From assembly GCF_012927245.1 (NCBI RefSeq), contig NZ_JABBGE010000001.1, forward strand, positions 248,001 to 312,000: a DNA stretch of 64,000 bases. Direction: 5' to 3'. This DNA is from Streptomyces sp. R302. GTDB lineage: Bacteria; Actinomycetota; Actinomycetes; Streptomycetales; Streptomycetaceae. Both the position numbers and the translations under genes were made by a program. The notes below the pieces were generated by a model. That model worked only from the letters and a program-made list of their open reading frames with translations, did no database searches and was not told the origin of the DNA. Within the stretch, counting starts at the first letter, position 1; every line of letters begins with the position of its first letter. Positions 45,581 to 54,220 of the stretch are shown in pieces.

Positions 45581-45640
45581 ACCGCCCACGCCGGGCGTAC
45601 CGCCTCGGACGGGCGAGGCCGTTCCCAGGGGCGTACCGCC

Positions 45641-46348
45641 TCAGACGGCGACGGCCGCCCGCGCGCTCACCTCGGCCGTGAAGGCCGTGATCAGCCGGTG
45701 GATCCGGCCCGGTCCGGAGACCAGCTCGGGCTGGAACAGGGTGCCGATGAAGAACGGGTGCCCGGGCACCTCGGCGGCCCGCGGGGCGCCTTCCTCGTCC
45801 CATCCGCTGAACAGCACGCCCGCGCCGGTGAGCAGTTCCACGAACTCCGCGTTCAGGCCGTACTTGCAGTGGTACGTCTCCGTCGAGCGCTCGGCACCGT
45901 CGTAGACGGCCGCCAGCCGGCTGCCGGCCGTCAGCAGCAGCGGCGCCTGCTCGCCGGCGAGGCAGCAGGTGAGCGGCACGATCAGCGGGGTGGCGGCCTC
46001 GGGGTCGTACTGGACGTCGTCGGCGTCGGTGAGGCCGGCGACGCTGCGGGCGTACTCGATCAGCGCGTGCTGGAAGCCGCCGCAGGTGCCCAGGTACGGG
46101 ACGCCGTACTCGCGGGCGTGCCGGACGGCGGCGAGGACGCCGTCCTTGTTCTCGTACGGGGAGCCGGGGACGACCCAGAGGCCGTCGAAGCCGTCGAAGG
46201 ACTCCGGGCCGGTGATCGTCTCGGTGGGCACCCACTCGGTGTCCACCTCCAGCTCGGCGCGGAAGCCGTCGAGGCGGGCGTGGGCGGGGGACTTGCCGTG
46301 GTCGCCGATCAGCGCCACGCGGGGGCGGGGTCCGGTGACGGTGGTCAT
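45641..46348 (-). CDS. CTP-synthase-like glutamine amidotransferase domain protein with His-to-Gln change
   Basis: The 235-aa protein resembles the GATase domain of CTP synthase: RVALIGDHGK, FDGLWVVPGSPYENKDG, nucleophile elbow GTCGGFQHALIEYA (Cys89) and the C-terminal GTLFQPEL. In active class I GATases the last motif is FHPE; here His is replaced by Gln206 while Glu208 remains. Glutaminase activity may thus be lost or altered. The synthetase domain of PyrG is absent. It is the last gene of the operon with the EPSPS-like and mutase-like genes, with a 4-base overlap upstream. CTP-synthase-like genes occur in the known arseno-organic clusters, as I recall. Confidence 0.82.
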   Translation of the reverse strand: MTTVTGPRPRVALIGDHGKSPAHARLDGFRAELEVDTEWVPTETITGPESFDGFDGLWVVPGSPYENKDGVLAAVRHAREYGVPYLGTCGGFQHALIEYARSVAGLTDADDVQYDPEAATPLIVPLTCCLAGEQAPLLLTAGSRLAAVYDGAERSTETYHCKYGLNAEFVELLTGAGVLFSGWDEEGAPRAAEVPGHPFFIGTLFQPELVSGPGRIHRLITAFTAEVSARAAVAV

Positions 46349-46719
46349 GAGGCGGTCTCCTGGTCGGTGTCGAGGGCGCGCCCGAGGCGGACGAACCCGT
46401 GGGGGGCGAGGCGGGCGACGAGCCGTCCGTCGCGCTCGGCGGTGGTGGAGGCGCCGCCGAGGAACAGCAGCGGTCCGTCGCCGGGCGGCAGCAGCGGTTC
46501 GGGAAGCAGCTCCTGCGCCTCGGAGGTGAGGTTGGTGACGGTCAGCACGTGGGCGGAGCCGTCGGCGCTGGCGAGGACCTCGGCGGCCAGCGAGGGGCCC
46601 GCGTCCGGCTCGTGGCGGACGGCGCCGTCGGCGTAGGCGCCGGCGAAGCGGGGGCCGCCCGGGGTGAGGGTCGGGGCGAGCGGGGTGAGGGTCTGGGCGA
46701 GCGGGGGCGCGAGGGTCAC
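46345..46719 (-). CDS. Unknown small protein in the organoarsenical operon
   Basis: The 124-aa product has a proline/leucine-rich N-terminus (LAPPLAQTLTPLAPTLTPGG) and a beta-rich remainder (ADGSAHVLTVTNLTSEAQEL; RLVARLAPHGFVRLG). It resembles all-beta C-terminal domains of some carbohydrate enzymes but I do not recognise it. It is coupled on both sides by 4-base overlaps (46345-46348 and 46716-46719), so it belongs to the operon. Confidence 0.7.
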   Translation of the reverse strand: MTLAPPLAQTLTPLAPTLTPGGPRFAGAYADGAVRHEPDAGPSLAAEVLASADGSAHVLTVTNLTSEAQELLPEPLLPPGDGPLLFLGGASTTAERDGRLVARLAPHGFVRLGRALDTDQETAS

Positions 46720-48248
46720 AGCAGACTCCGTCCGGTCATGGCCGGGCCGTTCGGGCGACCCAGCAGGGCGAGCACGGTGGGCGCGATGTCGGCGAGGCTG
46801 CCGCCGTCGCGGAGGGCGTCGGGCAGGAGCTGTCCGGGGGCCGGGACGACGACCGCGGGGACCGGGTTGGTGGTGTGCCCGCCGTACGGGAGCGGGGTGC
46901 CGTCCGGGCCGGGCGTGGACATCCGCTCGGCGTTCCCGTGGTCGCCGACCAGGACCACCCAGCGGCCGGTCGCCGCGGCGGCGGTCAGGATCCGGTCGAC
47001 CTGCCCGTCGGTGTACTCGGCGGCCCTCACGGTGGCGTCGTGGTCGCCGGTGTGGCCGACGACGTCGATGTTGGCGAGGTTGGCCGCCACCAGGGCGACG
47101 TCGGACCGGCCGGCGGCCTCGATCACCGCGTCGGCGACCCGGTCGAGGTTCATCTCGGGCCGGGCGGTGTACTCGGGCGCCTCGTCCGAGGTGATCCGGA
47201 CGTGCTCCTCGACCTCCCGGCGCCGCTCGTCGCGCCCGTTCAGGTAGTAGGTGACGTGCTCGAACTTCTCCTGCTCCGCGACCCGCACGGACCGCAGCCC
47301 GTGTGCCTCCAGCTGGTCCGCGAGACCGCCCGAGGCGTCGGCGCGGCCGACCAGGGCGGGGATGTCCGCCTCGGTGTCGTACCGGGTCAGGGAGAGGATC
47401 CGCACGTCGCTCTCGGCCAGGTGCTTGACCAGGTCGTCGGCGAGCTGCTGGATGCGGTCGCTGCGGAAGTTGGCGAACAGGACCGCGTCGCCGTCCCGTA
47501 TGGTCGCCTGCGGTTCGCCGGCGGCGTCGGTGAGGACGGTCGGCGTGACCCAGACGTCGCCGTCGCCGGCCCCGGCCAGGACCTGGGCGTAGTCGCGGGC
47601 GCGGGCTCCGCGACCGTCCGCGACCGCCTGGGTGACCTTGGCGGTCAGCTCCAGGTCGCCGCTCTTGTCGAGGGCGTAGCCGCGGCCGGAGACCGTGGCC
47701 AGGCGGCCGACGCCGGTCGTCGCGAAGAACTCCTCGACCCGGCCCAGGTAGTGACCGGCCGTGCGGTCGGCGACGTCCCGGCCGTCGGTGACGGCGTGCA
47801 CCCAGACCCGCCGCACGCCCCGGGCGGAGGCGATGGAGAGCAGCTCGCGCAGGTGGTCGACGTGGGCGTGGATCTGCCCGTCGGAGACCAGTCCGATCAG
47901 GTGCAGGGCGCCGCCGCCGGCCGCGAGCGCGTCGAGCGCCTCGGTCAGGCGCGGGTTGTCGCGCAGGCCGCCGGAGTCGATCTGCCGCTGGACGAGCACG
48001 CTGTCGTAGTCCAGCGGGCGGCCGGCGCCGATGACCATGTGGCCGATCTCGGAGTTGCCGACCGTACCGGGCAGCAGGCCGACGTACTCCCCGGACGCCT
48101 CGACGAGCGTGGCGGGGTACTTGGTGCGGATGCCGTCCAGGACGGGGGTCTCCGCGACCGCGAGGGCGTTCCCGGTCCCCGGTTCGGCGTGGCCCCAGCC
48201 GTCGAGGACGAGCAGGATGCCGGGACGGGTGTCGGTGGACCCGGTCAT
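46716..48248 (-). CDS. Phosphoglycerate-mutase (iPGM) homologue, likely arsenoenolpyruvate mutase
   Basis: The 510-aa protein belongs to the alkaline phosphatase superfamily and has the full iPGM layout: metal ligand LVLDGWG (Asp16), nucleophile GNSEIGH (Ser66), and C-terminal [13 protein letters not shown] and GGHTTNPVP. Streptomycetes normally use the cofactor-dependent mutase for glycolysis. Next to an EPSPS homologue and ars genes, an iPGM homologue is the mark of the arseno-organic pathway, where it rearranges arsenoenolpyruvate to arsonopyruvate and so makes the C-As bond. That role is inferred from context; glycolytic activity is the alternative. The stop and start are coupled to neighbours (ATGA, GTGA). 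Confidence 0.88.
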   Translation of the reverse strand: MTGSTDTRPGILLVLDGWGHAEPGTGNALAVAETPVLDGIRTKYPATLVEASGEYVGLLPGTVGNSEIGHMVIGAGRPLDYDSVLVQRQIDSGGLRDNPRLTEALDALAAGGGALHLIGLVSDGQIHAHVDHLRELLSIASARGVRRVWVHAVTDGRDVADRTAGHYLGRVEEFFATTGVGRLATVSGRGYALDKSGDLELTAKVTQAVADGRGARARDYAQVLAGAGDGDVWVTPTVLTDAAGEPQATIRDGDAVLFANFRSDRIQQLADDLVKHLAESDVRILSLTRYDTEADIPALVGRADASGGLADQLEAHGLRSVRVAEQEKFEHVTYYLNGRDERRREVEEHVRITSDEAPEYTARPEMNLDRVADAVIEAAGRSDVALVAANLANIDVVGHTGDHDATVRAAEYTDGQVDRILTAAAATGRWVVLVGDHGNAERMSTPGPDGTPLPYGGHTTNPVPAVVVPAPGQLLPDALRDGGSLADIAPTVLALLGRPNGPAMTGRSLL

Positions 48249-49555
48249 CGCAGGGTGTCCAGGGTCTGCCAGAAGGCGGGGAAGGACTTGGCGACGCAGC
48301 CGGGGTCCTTGATGACGACGCCGGGGGTGCGCAGGCCCATGACGGCGAAGGTCATGGCGATGCGGTGGTCGTCGTAGGTGTCGATGACCGCGCCGTGCGA
48401 GGGGCCGCCGTGGACGGTCATGGCGTCGTCGTACTCGTCGACCTTCACGCCCATCTTGCGCAGCTCGGTGGTGACGGCCGCGATGCGGTCGCACTCCTTG
48501 ACCCGGAGGCTGGCGATGTTGGTGATGTGGGTCGGGCCCTCGGCGAAGGCGGCGACGGCGGCGAGCGAGGGGACGACGTCGGGCATGGCGTCCATGTCGA
48601 CCTCGATGCCCCGCAGCCGCCCGCCCTCGACGGTGACCGAGTTCTCGGTGACCTCGGTGTGCGCGCCCATCCGGCCGAGGACCTCGACCAGGCCGACGTC
48701 GCCCTGGTGGGAGGTGGAGCCGATGCCCGGGACGGTGACCCGGCCGCCGAGGATCGCGGCGGCGGCGATGAAGTACGACAGGCCCGAGGCGTCCGGCTCG
48801 ACGACGGCGTGGCCGCCCTTGAAGGACTGGCCGGCGGGCACCTTGAACCAGCGGTAGCCGTCGCGCTCGACGGTGATGCCGTGCTCGGCGAGCGTGGCGA
48901 GGGTCATCTCGACGTACGGCTTGGAGACCAGCCCGTCGACGATCTCGATCTCGGTGTCCTGCTTCGCGAGCACGGAGCTGATGAGGAGCGAGGAGGTGTA
49001 CTGGCTGGAGACGGCGCCGGAGATCTTCGTCTTCCCGCCGGTGAAGTTGCCGCCGGTGACGCGGATCGGCGGGGAGCCGTTGCCGCGCACCGCGACCGCC
49101 TCGACGCCGAGGCCCGGGAGGGCGGCGAGCAGGTCGCCGAACGGACGCTCCTGCATGCGGGCGTTGCCGGTGAGGGTGGTGGTGCCCTCGGCGAGGCCCG
49201 CCATGGAGATGAGGAAGCGCAGCGGGGTGCCGGCGCCGCCGACGAAGATCTCCTCCCGCGGGGCCGTCATCGGCTTGCCCGTGGGGGTGAAGGCGATCCG
49301 GTGGGCCGCGTGGTCGATCTCGGCGGTGACGTGCCCGAAGGACTCGACGGCCCGGGTGAAGTAGACGGTGTCGTCGGAGATGAGCGCCCCGTCGATCACG
49401 CCTTCCTTGCCGGACAGGGCGGCGAGGGCAGCGACGGCGATCTGCCGGTTGGTGTAGCTCTTCGAGCCGAGCACCTTCACGTCGTGGTCGATGGCGGCCA
49501 GCGGCTCGACGGTGAGCTCTTCGGCCTTGAGACGGGGGTCGTTGATGCCGCTCAT
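48245..49555 (-). CDS. EPSP synthase homologue, likely enolpyruvyl transfer to arsenate
   Basis: The 436-aa protein retains the EPSPS fold and active-site pattern: [62 protein letters not shown] and CVAKSFP. A housekeeping shikimate role is possible, but no aromatic pathway genes are near. In the Streptomyces arseno-organic cluster an AroA homologue is proposed to join arsenate and PEP. The same pairing with an iPGM homologue (ATGA overlap) supports that role here. The upstream gene is only 34 bases away, so it is in the operon starting at 50099. Confidence 0.88.
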   Translation of the reverse strand: MSGINDPRLKAEELTVEPLAAIDHDVKVLGSKSYTNRQIAVAALAALSGKEGVIDGALISDDTVYFTRAVESFGHVTAEIDHAAHRIAFTPTGKPMTAPREEIFVGGAGTPLRFLISMAGLAEGTTTLTGNARMQERPFGDLLAALPGLGVEAVAVRGNGSPPIRVTGGNFTGGKTKISGAVSSQYTSSLLISSVLAKQDTEIEIVDGLVSKPYVEMTLATLAEHGITVERDGYRWFKVPAGQSFKGGHAVVEPDASGLSYFIAAAAILGGRVTVPGIGSTSHQGDVGLVEVLGRMGAHTEVTENSVTVEGGRLRGIEVDMDAMPDVVPSLAAVAAFAEGPTHITNIASLRVKECDRIAAVTTELRKMGVKVDEYDDAMTVHGGPSHGAVIDTYDDHRIAMTFAVMGLRTPGVVIKDPGCVAKSFPAFWQTLDTLR

Positions 49556-49589
49556 GGGTGGTACTCCTCGCAGGGGTGTGTGATCTGGA

Positions 49590-50099
49590 TCACGCGGGAA
49601 GGGGGCCCGAGCCGGGGAGGGCGTCGGGAAGTCGGGGGGCGGTGATGATCCGCCAATGGGCCAGAGAGGGGCTGGAATTCAGTGCCCGCACGCAGATTTC
49701 CCACGCGGCGGAAATCGCCTCGGCGGGGTTGCGCGTCCGATGGAAGAAGGTCAGCTCGATTCGACCCGGAGTGGAACTGGCGTGGACATGCTCAAGGTCG
49801 TCCTCACCCCTTGCGGACGCCCAGACGATGTCCGTCACCGCCGCCGCCTTCAGGGTCCGGTGCGCGGCGGCGTCGGTGGCGACGAGGGTGGCGGTGGCCA
49901 TGAGCATGGGGCCTCCCGGCCGGGCGGCGAGCCCAGGTACGGACCACACGTGCTGGTCGGCCTCGGCCGGAGCGATCTCGCCGTACAGCTCGGCGTGGCG
50001 GCACTTGGGGCCGCAGCCGTGCCCGCCGGCGGGCGAGAAGCCCAGGGCGACGGCGGCGGCCCTGTTGGCCAGGCGCAGCAGACTCCGCGCAGCGGACAT
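49590..50099 (-). CDS. Unknown protein leading the EPSPS/mutase operon
   Basis: The 169-aa product has a weakly hydrophobic N-terminus ([13 protein letters not shown]), a cysteine region [16 protein letters not shown], and a central domain with [20 protein letters not shown] and [11 protein letters not shown]. It does not match a family I know. The ATG at 50099 and the promoter module at 50200-50272 show it is the first gene of the organoarsenical operon. A third cysteine in ICVRALN could form a site with the C-x3-C pair. Confidence 0.72.
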   Translation of the reverse strand: MSAARSLLRLANRAAAVALGFSPAGGHGCGPKCRHAELYGEIAPAEADQHVWSVPGLAARPGGPMLMATATLVATDAAAHRTLKAAAVTDIVWASARGEDDLEHVHASSTPGRIELTFFHRTRNPAEAISAAWEICVRALNSSPSLAHWRIITAPRLPDALPGSGPLPA

Positions 50100-50199
50100 G
50101 GCTGTCCTCCGTGTGTGGTGGATGGAATGCCCCGCGAAAAGGGGCGTGAAGTGAGGTGCGGATTCCGTCGTGCCGGCCTGCCGAACCTTTGTGACCACA

Positions 50200-50272
50200 A
50201 GTCTGCTGAGGCCCCGGCGGCGGCGGAAGGGATATCGGCTGGCATGAACTGCGTCCGGCAACGACCTGCCTG
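50200..50272 (-). promoter_or_regulatory. Promoter module of the organoarsenical operon (copy 1)
   Basis: On the minus strand a 33-bp element (50240-50272), TTCCGC (50223-50228) and CAGACT (50200-50205, 17-bp spacer) precede the gene at 49590-50099. The same set occurs before the gene at 53121-53501: the 33-bp elements match at 28 of 33 positions, and the element ends 141 and 140 bases from the two start codons. The element would sit around -45 to -75, as for an activator site. Confidence 0.75.
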
Positions 50273-50437
50273 TGAGGGGTAATTCCGGCCGCACGGGGTG
50301 GCCGGGACCGGTGCCTCGGGGGTCTGGTCGAAAGGTGAAGACGTCTTGTCTGCGGCCGACCTGAGCTGCAAAGATCGGCGCTCGCCGATGGACTGACGAG
50401 AATGTCTCGCATCTTGAGACGTGGCCGGGGGGTCGCT

Positions 50438-51421
50438 GTGCTGGCGAGTTTGGGACTGGATGCGGACGCCGAGACGGTCTACCGCCTGATGCTCACGCAC
50501 CAGGACTGGGGCGTCGCGGAGCTCGCCGGCCATCTGGGCCGCCCCGAGCCGGAGATACGCGCGGCCCTGGACCGGCTCGCGGAGCTCAACCTGCTGCGCC
50601 GCTCCCTCCAGGCCCCCGGCGGTGTCCGACCCGTCAGCCCCAACCTGGGCTTCCAGCTCCTGCTCCAGCGACAGCAGGCGGAACTCCTCGCGCAACAGCA
50701 GCAGTTCGCCGAGTCGCAGGCCGCCATCAGCACCCTGCTCGCCGAGTACGCCGAGCTGCGCACCGGTGAACGGCACGGCGTGGAGTACCTCCAGGGGATC
50801 GACGCCATCCAGGCCCGGCTCGAAGAGCTGGCCCACCGCAGCACCCACGAGTGCCTGTCCTTCATGCCCGGCGGCGCGCAGTCCGCGGCCAGCCTGGAGG
50901 CGAGCCGCCCCCTCGACGAGCAGCTGATGCGGCGCGGGGTGCGCGTCCTGACCGCCTACCTGGACAGCGTCCGCAACGACACGCCCACCGTCGATTACGC
51001 GCACTGGCTGCACGACAACGGCGGCGAGGTGCGCACCGTCCCGGCCCTCCCGCTGCGGATGGTCCTCTTCGACCGCGAGGTCGCCCTGCTGCCCGTCGAC
51101 CCGGACAACACCAAGAAGGGCGCCGTGCAGCTGACCGGCCCCGGCGTCATGACCGCCCTCGTCTCCCTGTTCGATCAGGTCTGGGAGCGCGCGGCACCCC
51201 TCGGCAGCGTCCGTGACCGGGACGCGGCCGGCCTGACCGCACAGGAGCGGGAACTGCTGCGCCAGCTCACGCAGGGCGCCACCGATGAGATCGCCGCGAA
51301 GAAGCTCGGCATCGGCCTGCGCACGGAGCGCCGGATCATGTCCGAGCTGATGGCACGGCTCGGCGCCCGCAGCCGCTTCGAGGCCGGGGTCCTCGCGGCC
51401 AAGGCCGGCTGGACGGACTGA
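50438..51421 (+). CDS. TrmB/LuxR-type transcriptional regulator, likely cluster activator
   Basis: The protein has an N-terminal TrmB-like winged helix (DAETVYRLMLTHQDWGVAELA and PEPEIRAALDRLAELNLL), a middle coiled/sensor region (QQAELLAQQQQFAESQAA) and a C-terminal LuxR-type HTH (LTAQERELLRQLTQGATDEI, then AAKKLGIGLRTERRIMSELM). GTG 50438 with an upstream G run is chosen (327 aa); ATG 50402 in frame would add 12 residues. It is divergent from the organoarsenical operon and is the best candidate for binding the shared 33-bp element. Confidence 0.8.
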   Translation: MLASLGLDADAETVYRLMLTHQDWGVAELAGHLGRPEPEIRAALDRLAELNLLRRSLQAPGGVRPVSPNLGFQLLLQRQQAELLAQQQQFAESQAAISTLLAEYAELRTGERHGVEYLQGIDAIQARLEELAHRSTHECLSFMPGGAQSAASLEASRPLDEQLMRRGVRVLTAYLDSVRNDTPTVDYAHWLHDNGGEVRTVPALPLRMVLFDREVALLPVDPDNTKKGAVQLTGPGVMTALVSLFDQVWERAAPLGSVRDRDAAGLTAQERELLRQLTQGATDEIAAKKLGIGLRTERRIMSELMARLGARSRFEAGVLAAKAGWTD

Positions 51422-51459
51422 CCGGCCCTTCGGCGGCGCCTCTGCCGGGAACACGCCCG

Positions 51460-51490
51460 GCCGGCCCGGTGCGCGAGGCACCGGACCGGC
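51460..51490. terminator. Hairpin between the regulator and the Cys-pair protein gene
   Basis: A 13-bp stem with one mismatch (51460-51472 and 51478-51490) and a 5-base loop lies between convergent genes. Confidence 0.7.
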
Positions 51491-51546
51491 TCTACGGGGG
51501 CGGTATGGAGTGGTGATGAAGAAGGGGAGAGGGCCCGGTCCGCGGC

Positions 51547-53046
51547 TCAGCCGCAGCAGCCGCCCTCGGGCTGCAGGGGCTTGATCGGCTCGTAGGCCGT
51601 GCTGCCGAGCAGCTTCGCCCTCAGACGGCCGATCGCCGTGGTCGGCGCCGCTTCCTCGGCGGTCGAGCCGAGCGTCTCGCGGCGGGCCCGGCCGTAGGCG
51701 GCGTGCAGCTCGGCGACCTTCGGGCGGAGCGCGGCGTCGGCGACCAGGACCACGGAGCGGATCCGCCCCGGGCGGAAGCCGCGCAGCCGCTTCGCCTCGT
51801 CCGCGCCCGGGCCCGCCTCGATCGCGGTGATCCCCTCGGCGTAGGCGTCGCGCAGCGGGCGGTCGAGCGCGATCTCGAAGTAGACGCCGCTGCGCTCGCC
51901 CAGCGCCTCGTAGTCGAAGCCCGCCCACTTCACGAACAGCCGCTTCCCCTGCCTGACCGTCACCGAGGCGGCGACCACCGCGTCGCCCTTGTGGACCAGG
52001 TACGCGCGGATGTCGGCGCCGCCCTCGACCAGCGCCGTCAGCAGGGCGCCGATGTGGACCTCGTCCTCGCCGCCCTCGTACTTCTGGCGGTTGTGCGTGA
52101 CGAGCTCGGTGATCCGGCCGATCAGCGGGCGCAGCTCCTCGCGGTCCTTGCGCTCGATGCGGGTGCCGGAGTTGTCCGCGCGGTCGCGGTCCTCCTTCAC
52201 GCGGCGCCGCTTCCTGGCGGGCAGCGAGGCCAGGTAGGCGTCGTAGCTGTCGTGCTGGAGGTCGAGCAGGTTGTTCTCGCCGTGGAAGGCGAGGTCGCCG
52301 CCGTACGCCTGGAGCGCCAGGGCGAGGGTGTCGCTGTACGCGCTGTCGTGCAGCCAGGGTGCGGTGATCGAGCGGAACCCGGCCTCGATCGCGGCCGGGA
52401 CGATGCGGTCGACGAGGTCGGCGACGAGCAGCGGGTCCTCGACGGAGGCGTTCGCCTCGGAGCGGTAGCCGAGCGGCGAGCCGAGCAGCAGGGCCGGGAA
52501 GAACGCGTCGGCGCCGAGGGCCTCGACGGTGTCGGTGGCGGACTCGCAGCAGGAGGTGGTGGCCGAGCAGCACGCGGCGGTGCCGTCCTTCGGCTGCCAG
52601 CCCAGGAGCGTACGGGGGTCGGCGTCCACGATCGGGTCGACGTCGAAGGCGTACCCGGGGAGGAAGGCGATGTCGCCCTCGCCGCGGTCGGCGACGGTGT
52701 GCCAGGGCTTGGCGCCCTTCAGGCTCTCCTCGGTCGCCCGCAGCCAGTCCGTCTGCGTGTACGGGGTGGGGTCGGTGGCCTGCGGGATGCCGCCGCCGAG
52801 GGCCGCGACCGCGTCGTCCAGGGAGAGTCCGGTCCGCACCTGGGCGGGGTCGGCCTGCTCCTCCTGCGGTCCGCAGCAGCCGGACGCCGCGACGGGCTCG
52901 GGCTCGGCGGGGCCGCAGCAGCCGGACGCCTCGGCGGGCTCGGGCTCGGAGGCCGGGGCGTCGCAGCAGCCGGTGGAGGCGGTCTCGACGACCGGGAGGA
53001 CCGGGGCGGGCTCCTCGGCGGTGGTGCTGCAGCAGGTGGTGCTCAT
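51547..53046 (-). CDS. FemAB/GNAT-type acyltransferase-like protein with seven vicinal cysteine pairs
   Basis: The 499-aa protein has a catalytic-looking FemAB/COG3146-type region (about 190-480: NNLLDLQHDSYDAYLASLPA, RKRRRVKEDRDR, YFEIALDRPLRDAYAEG). Its N-terminal 100 residues carry repeated Cys-Cys pairs (residues 5-6, 27-28, 43-44, 57-58), two more pairs follow (AACCSATTSCCES), and the protein ends in GGCCG. Such pairs would bind As(III) or another soft metal. FemAB-like enzymes transfer amino acids or acyl groups. ATG 53046 follows GAGGAGAG. It lies 74 bases after the GAGWD-repeat gene and is probably in the same transcript. Confidence 0.78.
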   Translation of the reverse strand: MSTTCCSTTAEEPAPVLPVVETASTGCCDAPASEPEPAEASGCCGPAEPEPVAASGCCGPQEEQADPAQVRTGLSLDDAVAALGGGIPQATDPTPYTQTDWLRATEESLKGAKPWHTVADRGEGDIAFLPGYAFDVDPIVDADPRTLLGWQPKDGTAACCSATTSCCESATDTVEALGADAFFPALLLGSPLGYRSEANASVEDPLLVADLVDRIVPAAIEAGFRSITAPWLHDSAYSDTLALALQAYGGDLAFHGENNLLDLQHDSYDAYLASLPARKRRRVKEDRDRADNSGTRIERKDREELRPLIGRITELVTHNRQKYEGGEDEVHIGALLTALVEGGADIRAYLVHKGDAVVAASVTVRQGKRLFVKWAGFDYEALGERSGVYFEIALDRPLRDAYAEGITAIEAGPGADEAKRLRGFRPGRIRSVVLVADAALRPKVAELHAAYGRARRETLGSTAEEAAPTTAIGRLRAKLLGSTAYEPIKPLQPEGGCCG

Positions 53047-53120
53047 GGGTGCTCTCCTCGTGGGGTCGGCGGTGCGCGGGGTGCGGGGTGGGGTGCCCGG
53101 CGGGAAGGGCAGGGGGCTGG

Positions 53121-53501
53121 TCAGTCCCAGCCGGCGCCGTCGGTGGAGGGGTCGGTGGGGGCCGAGTCCCAGCCGGCACCGTCCGTGGAGCCGGCCGTCG
53201 CGGGGGCCACGTCCCAGCCGGCGCCGTCGGTCGAGCCGTCGGTCGAGCCGTCGGTCGAGCCCTCGGTCGTCGCGGGAGCCACGTCCCAGCCCGCGCCGTC
53301 GAGGGAGGAGGCGAGGACGACGGGGGCCACGTCCCAGCCGGCACCGTCCGTGGAGTCGGTGGGCGTGGTGGGTGCGGTGTCCCAGCCGGCCCCGGCGAGG
53401 GCGGGGAGGGCGGTCGCGCCCAGGGTCGAGGTGGCACCGAGTCCGATCACGGCGACGAGCGCGGCGGTGGCAAGACGCATCGAGGTACGCGAAGCAGACA
53501 T
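53121..53501 (-). CDS. Secreted GAGWD-repeat protein, possible multi-core peptide precursor
   Basis: The 126-aa product has a signal peptide (RLATAALVAVIGLGATS) with a likely cleavage at LPALA, leaving a mature chain that begins with GAGWD. Six GAGWD units follow, mostly as DGAGWDVAP or DGAGWDSAP separated by Ser/Thr/Asp/Pro spacers, and the protein ends in the sixth GAGWD. No cysteine is present. The pattern is like multi-core RiPP precursors or cell-wall repeat proteins; the partner enzyme gene at 51547 is next. It carries copy 2 of the organoarsenical promoter module. No known family is recognised. Confidence 0.75.
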   Translation of the reverse strand: MSASRTSMRLATAALVAVIGLGATSTLGATALPALAGAGWDTAPTTPTDSTDGAGWDVAPVVLASSLDGAGWDVAPATTEGSTDGSTDGSTDGAGWDVAPATAGSTDGAGWDSAPTDPSTDGAGWD

Positions 53502-53599
53502 GGCTCTCCCCTGGGCGATGGCGGTGGCTTTTCGGCGGCCGGCGGCCTCGGCGGCCGTTCCCGGTGTCCCGGGGGCTTGTCGCCCTTCCGGTGTTCATG

Positions 53600-53673
53600 A
53601 GTCTGTCCGAGCTCACCCAGGGTGTGGAAGGGACCGCAGGTGGCAGGAAACGCGTCCGGCATCCACCTGCCTG
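53600..53673 (-). promoter_or_regulatory. Promoter module (copy 2) of the GAGWD-repeat operon
   Basis: The 33-bp element (53641-53673), the TTCCAC (53624-53629) and CAGACT (53600-53605, 18-bp spacer) match copy 1 at 50200-50272 in order and spacing. A shared TCCCTTCC lies 8 bases from the element in both. Confidence 0.75.
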
Positions 53674-53682
53674 GAGACGCCG

Positions 53683-53726
53683 AAGGGCCGGTCCTCCGCG
53701 CGTGACGCGGGGGTGAACCGGCCCTT
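53683..53726 (-). terminator. Terminator of the ArsR gene at 53752
   Basis: A 10-bp outer stem (53683-53692 and 53717-53726) encloses a smaller inner CCGCG/CGCGG stem just beyond the ArsR stop. Confidence 0.7.
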
Positions 53727-53751
53727 GGTGAGAGGGAGTTGTCGTGCCTGG

Positions 53752-54105
53752 TCAGCTCGCCGTGAGGAGCTGGGGCGACGGGTCCAGCGCCTGGCAGAGC
53801 ACGCTCATGCTCTCCGGGGCGATCCGGTAGTAGGTCTGGCGCCCGCGCTTCTCGCGCTCCAGGAACCCGGCCTCGTACAGCACCCGCAGGTGGTGGGTGA
53901 CGGTCGGCTGGGTGAGGCCCAGGGGTTCGGTGAGGTCGCAGGTGCACGCCTCGCCGGTGGGCTGGGAGCGGATCAGGCCGAGCAGGCGCAGGCGGGTGGC
54001 GTCCGCGACGACCTTCAGGGCGGTCGCGAGGTCGTCGGCGGCCTCGGGGGTGAGCGGGCCGGCGAGCACGGGGGAGCAGCACAGCTCCGAGATCGACGTG
54101 GGCAT
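53752..54105 (-). CDS. arsR: ArsR-family repressor with CC and CTCD sites
   Basis: The 117-aa protein has ArsR core LKVVADATRLRLLGLI, metal-site helix EACTCDLTEPLGLTQPTVTHH and an N-terminal Cys pair (ELCCSP). ATG 54105 is preferred because an in-frame ATG at 54126 lies inside the operator-like CATCTATG element. It is divergent from arsP and likely controls it. Confidence 0.9.
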   Translation of the reverse strand: MPTSISELCCSPVLAGPLTPEAADDLATALKVVADATRLRLLGLIRSQPTGEACTCDLTEPLGLTQPTVTHHLRVLYEAGFLEREKRGRQTYYRIAPESMSVLCQALDPSPQLLTAS

Positions 54106-54123
54106 ACCGGATTCAACGATGGC

Positions 54124-54203
54124 CATCTATGAATTGTTCCCGCGATCCATTGACAGTCATCTATGGGTTCCGGCAGAGTCTGACCCATCGACAGCCGTCT
54201 ATG
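54124..54203. promoter_or_regulatory. ArsR operator cluster before arsP
   Basis: CATCTATG occurs at 54124-54131 and 54158-54165, and CGTCTATG at 54196-54203. A TTGACA (54150-54155) precedes the middle copy. The same words recur at 55904-55957 and 58814-58821, suggesting a shared ArsR-type operator. Confidence 0.6.
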
Positions 54204-54220
54204 AATTGCTGGAGCCCCCC

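Noticed and set aside
41579..45589. One minus-strand frame spanning the whole Pst-like operon
   Set aside because: Only its last 235 codons are real (the ATPase); the rest runs out of frame through the permease and PstS genes, which have clear starts and overlaps.
45594..45655. Imperfect direct repeat of about 28 bp around the end of the GATase gene
   Set aside because: One copy lies in the gene's 3' end and the other just beyond; it looks like local duplication without a clear role.
48245..49555. EPSPS homologue as the housekeeping aroA
   Set aside because: Not excluded by active-site residues, but operon partners (iPGM homologue, GATase, ars genes) and the special promoter fit a dedicated pathway better.
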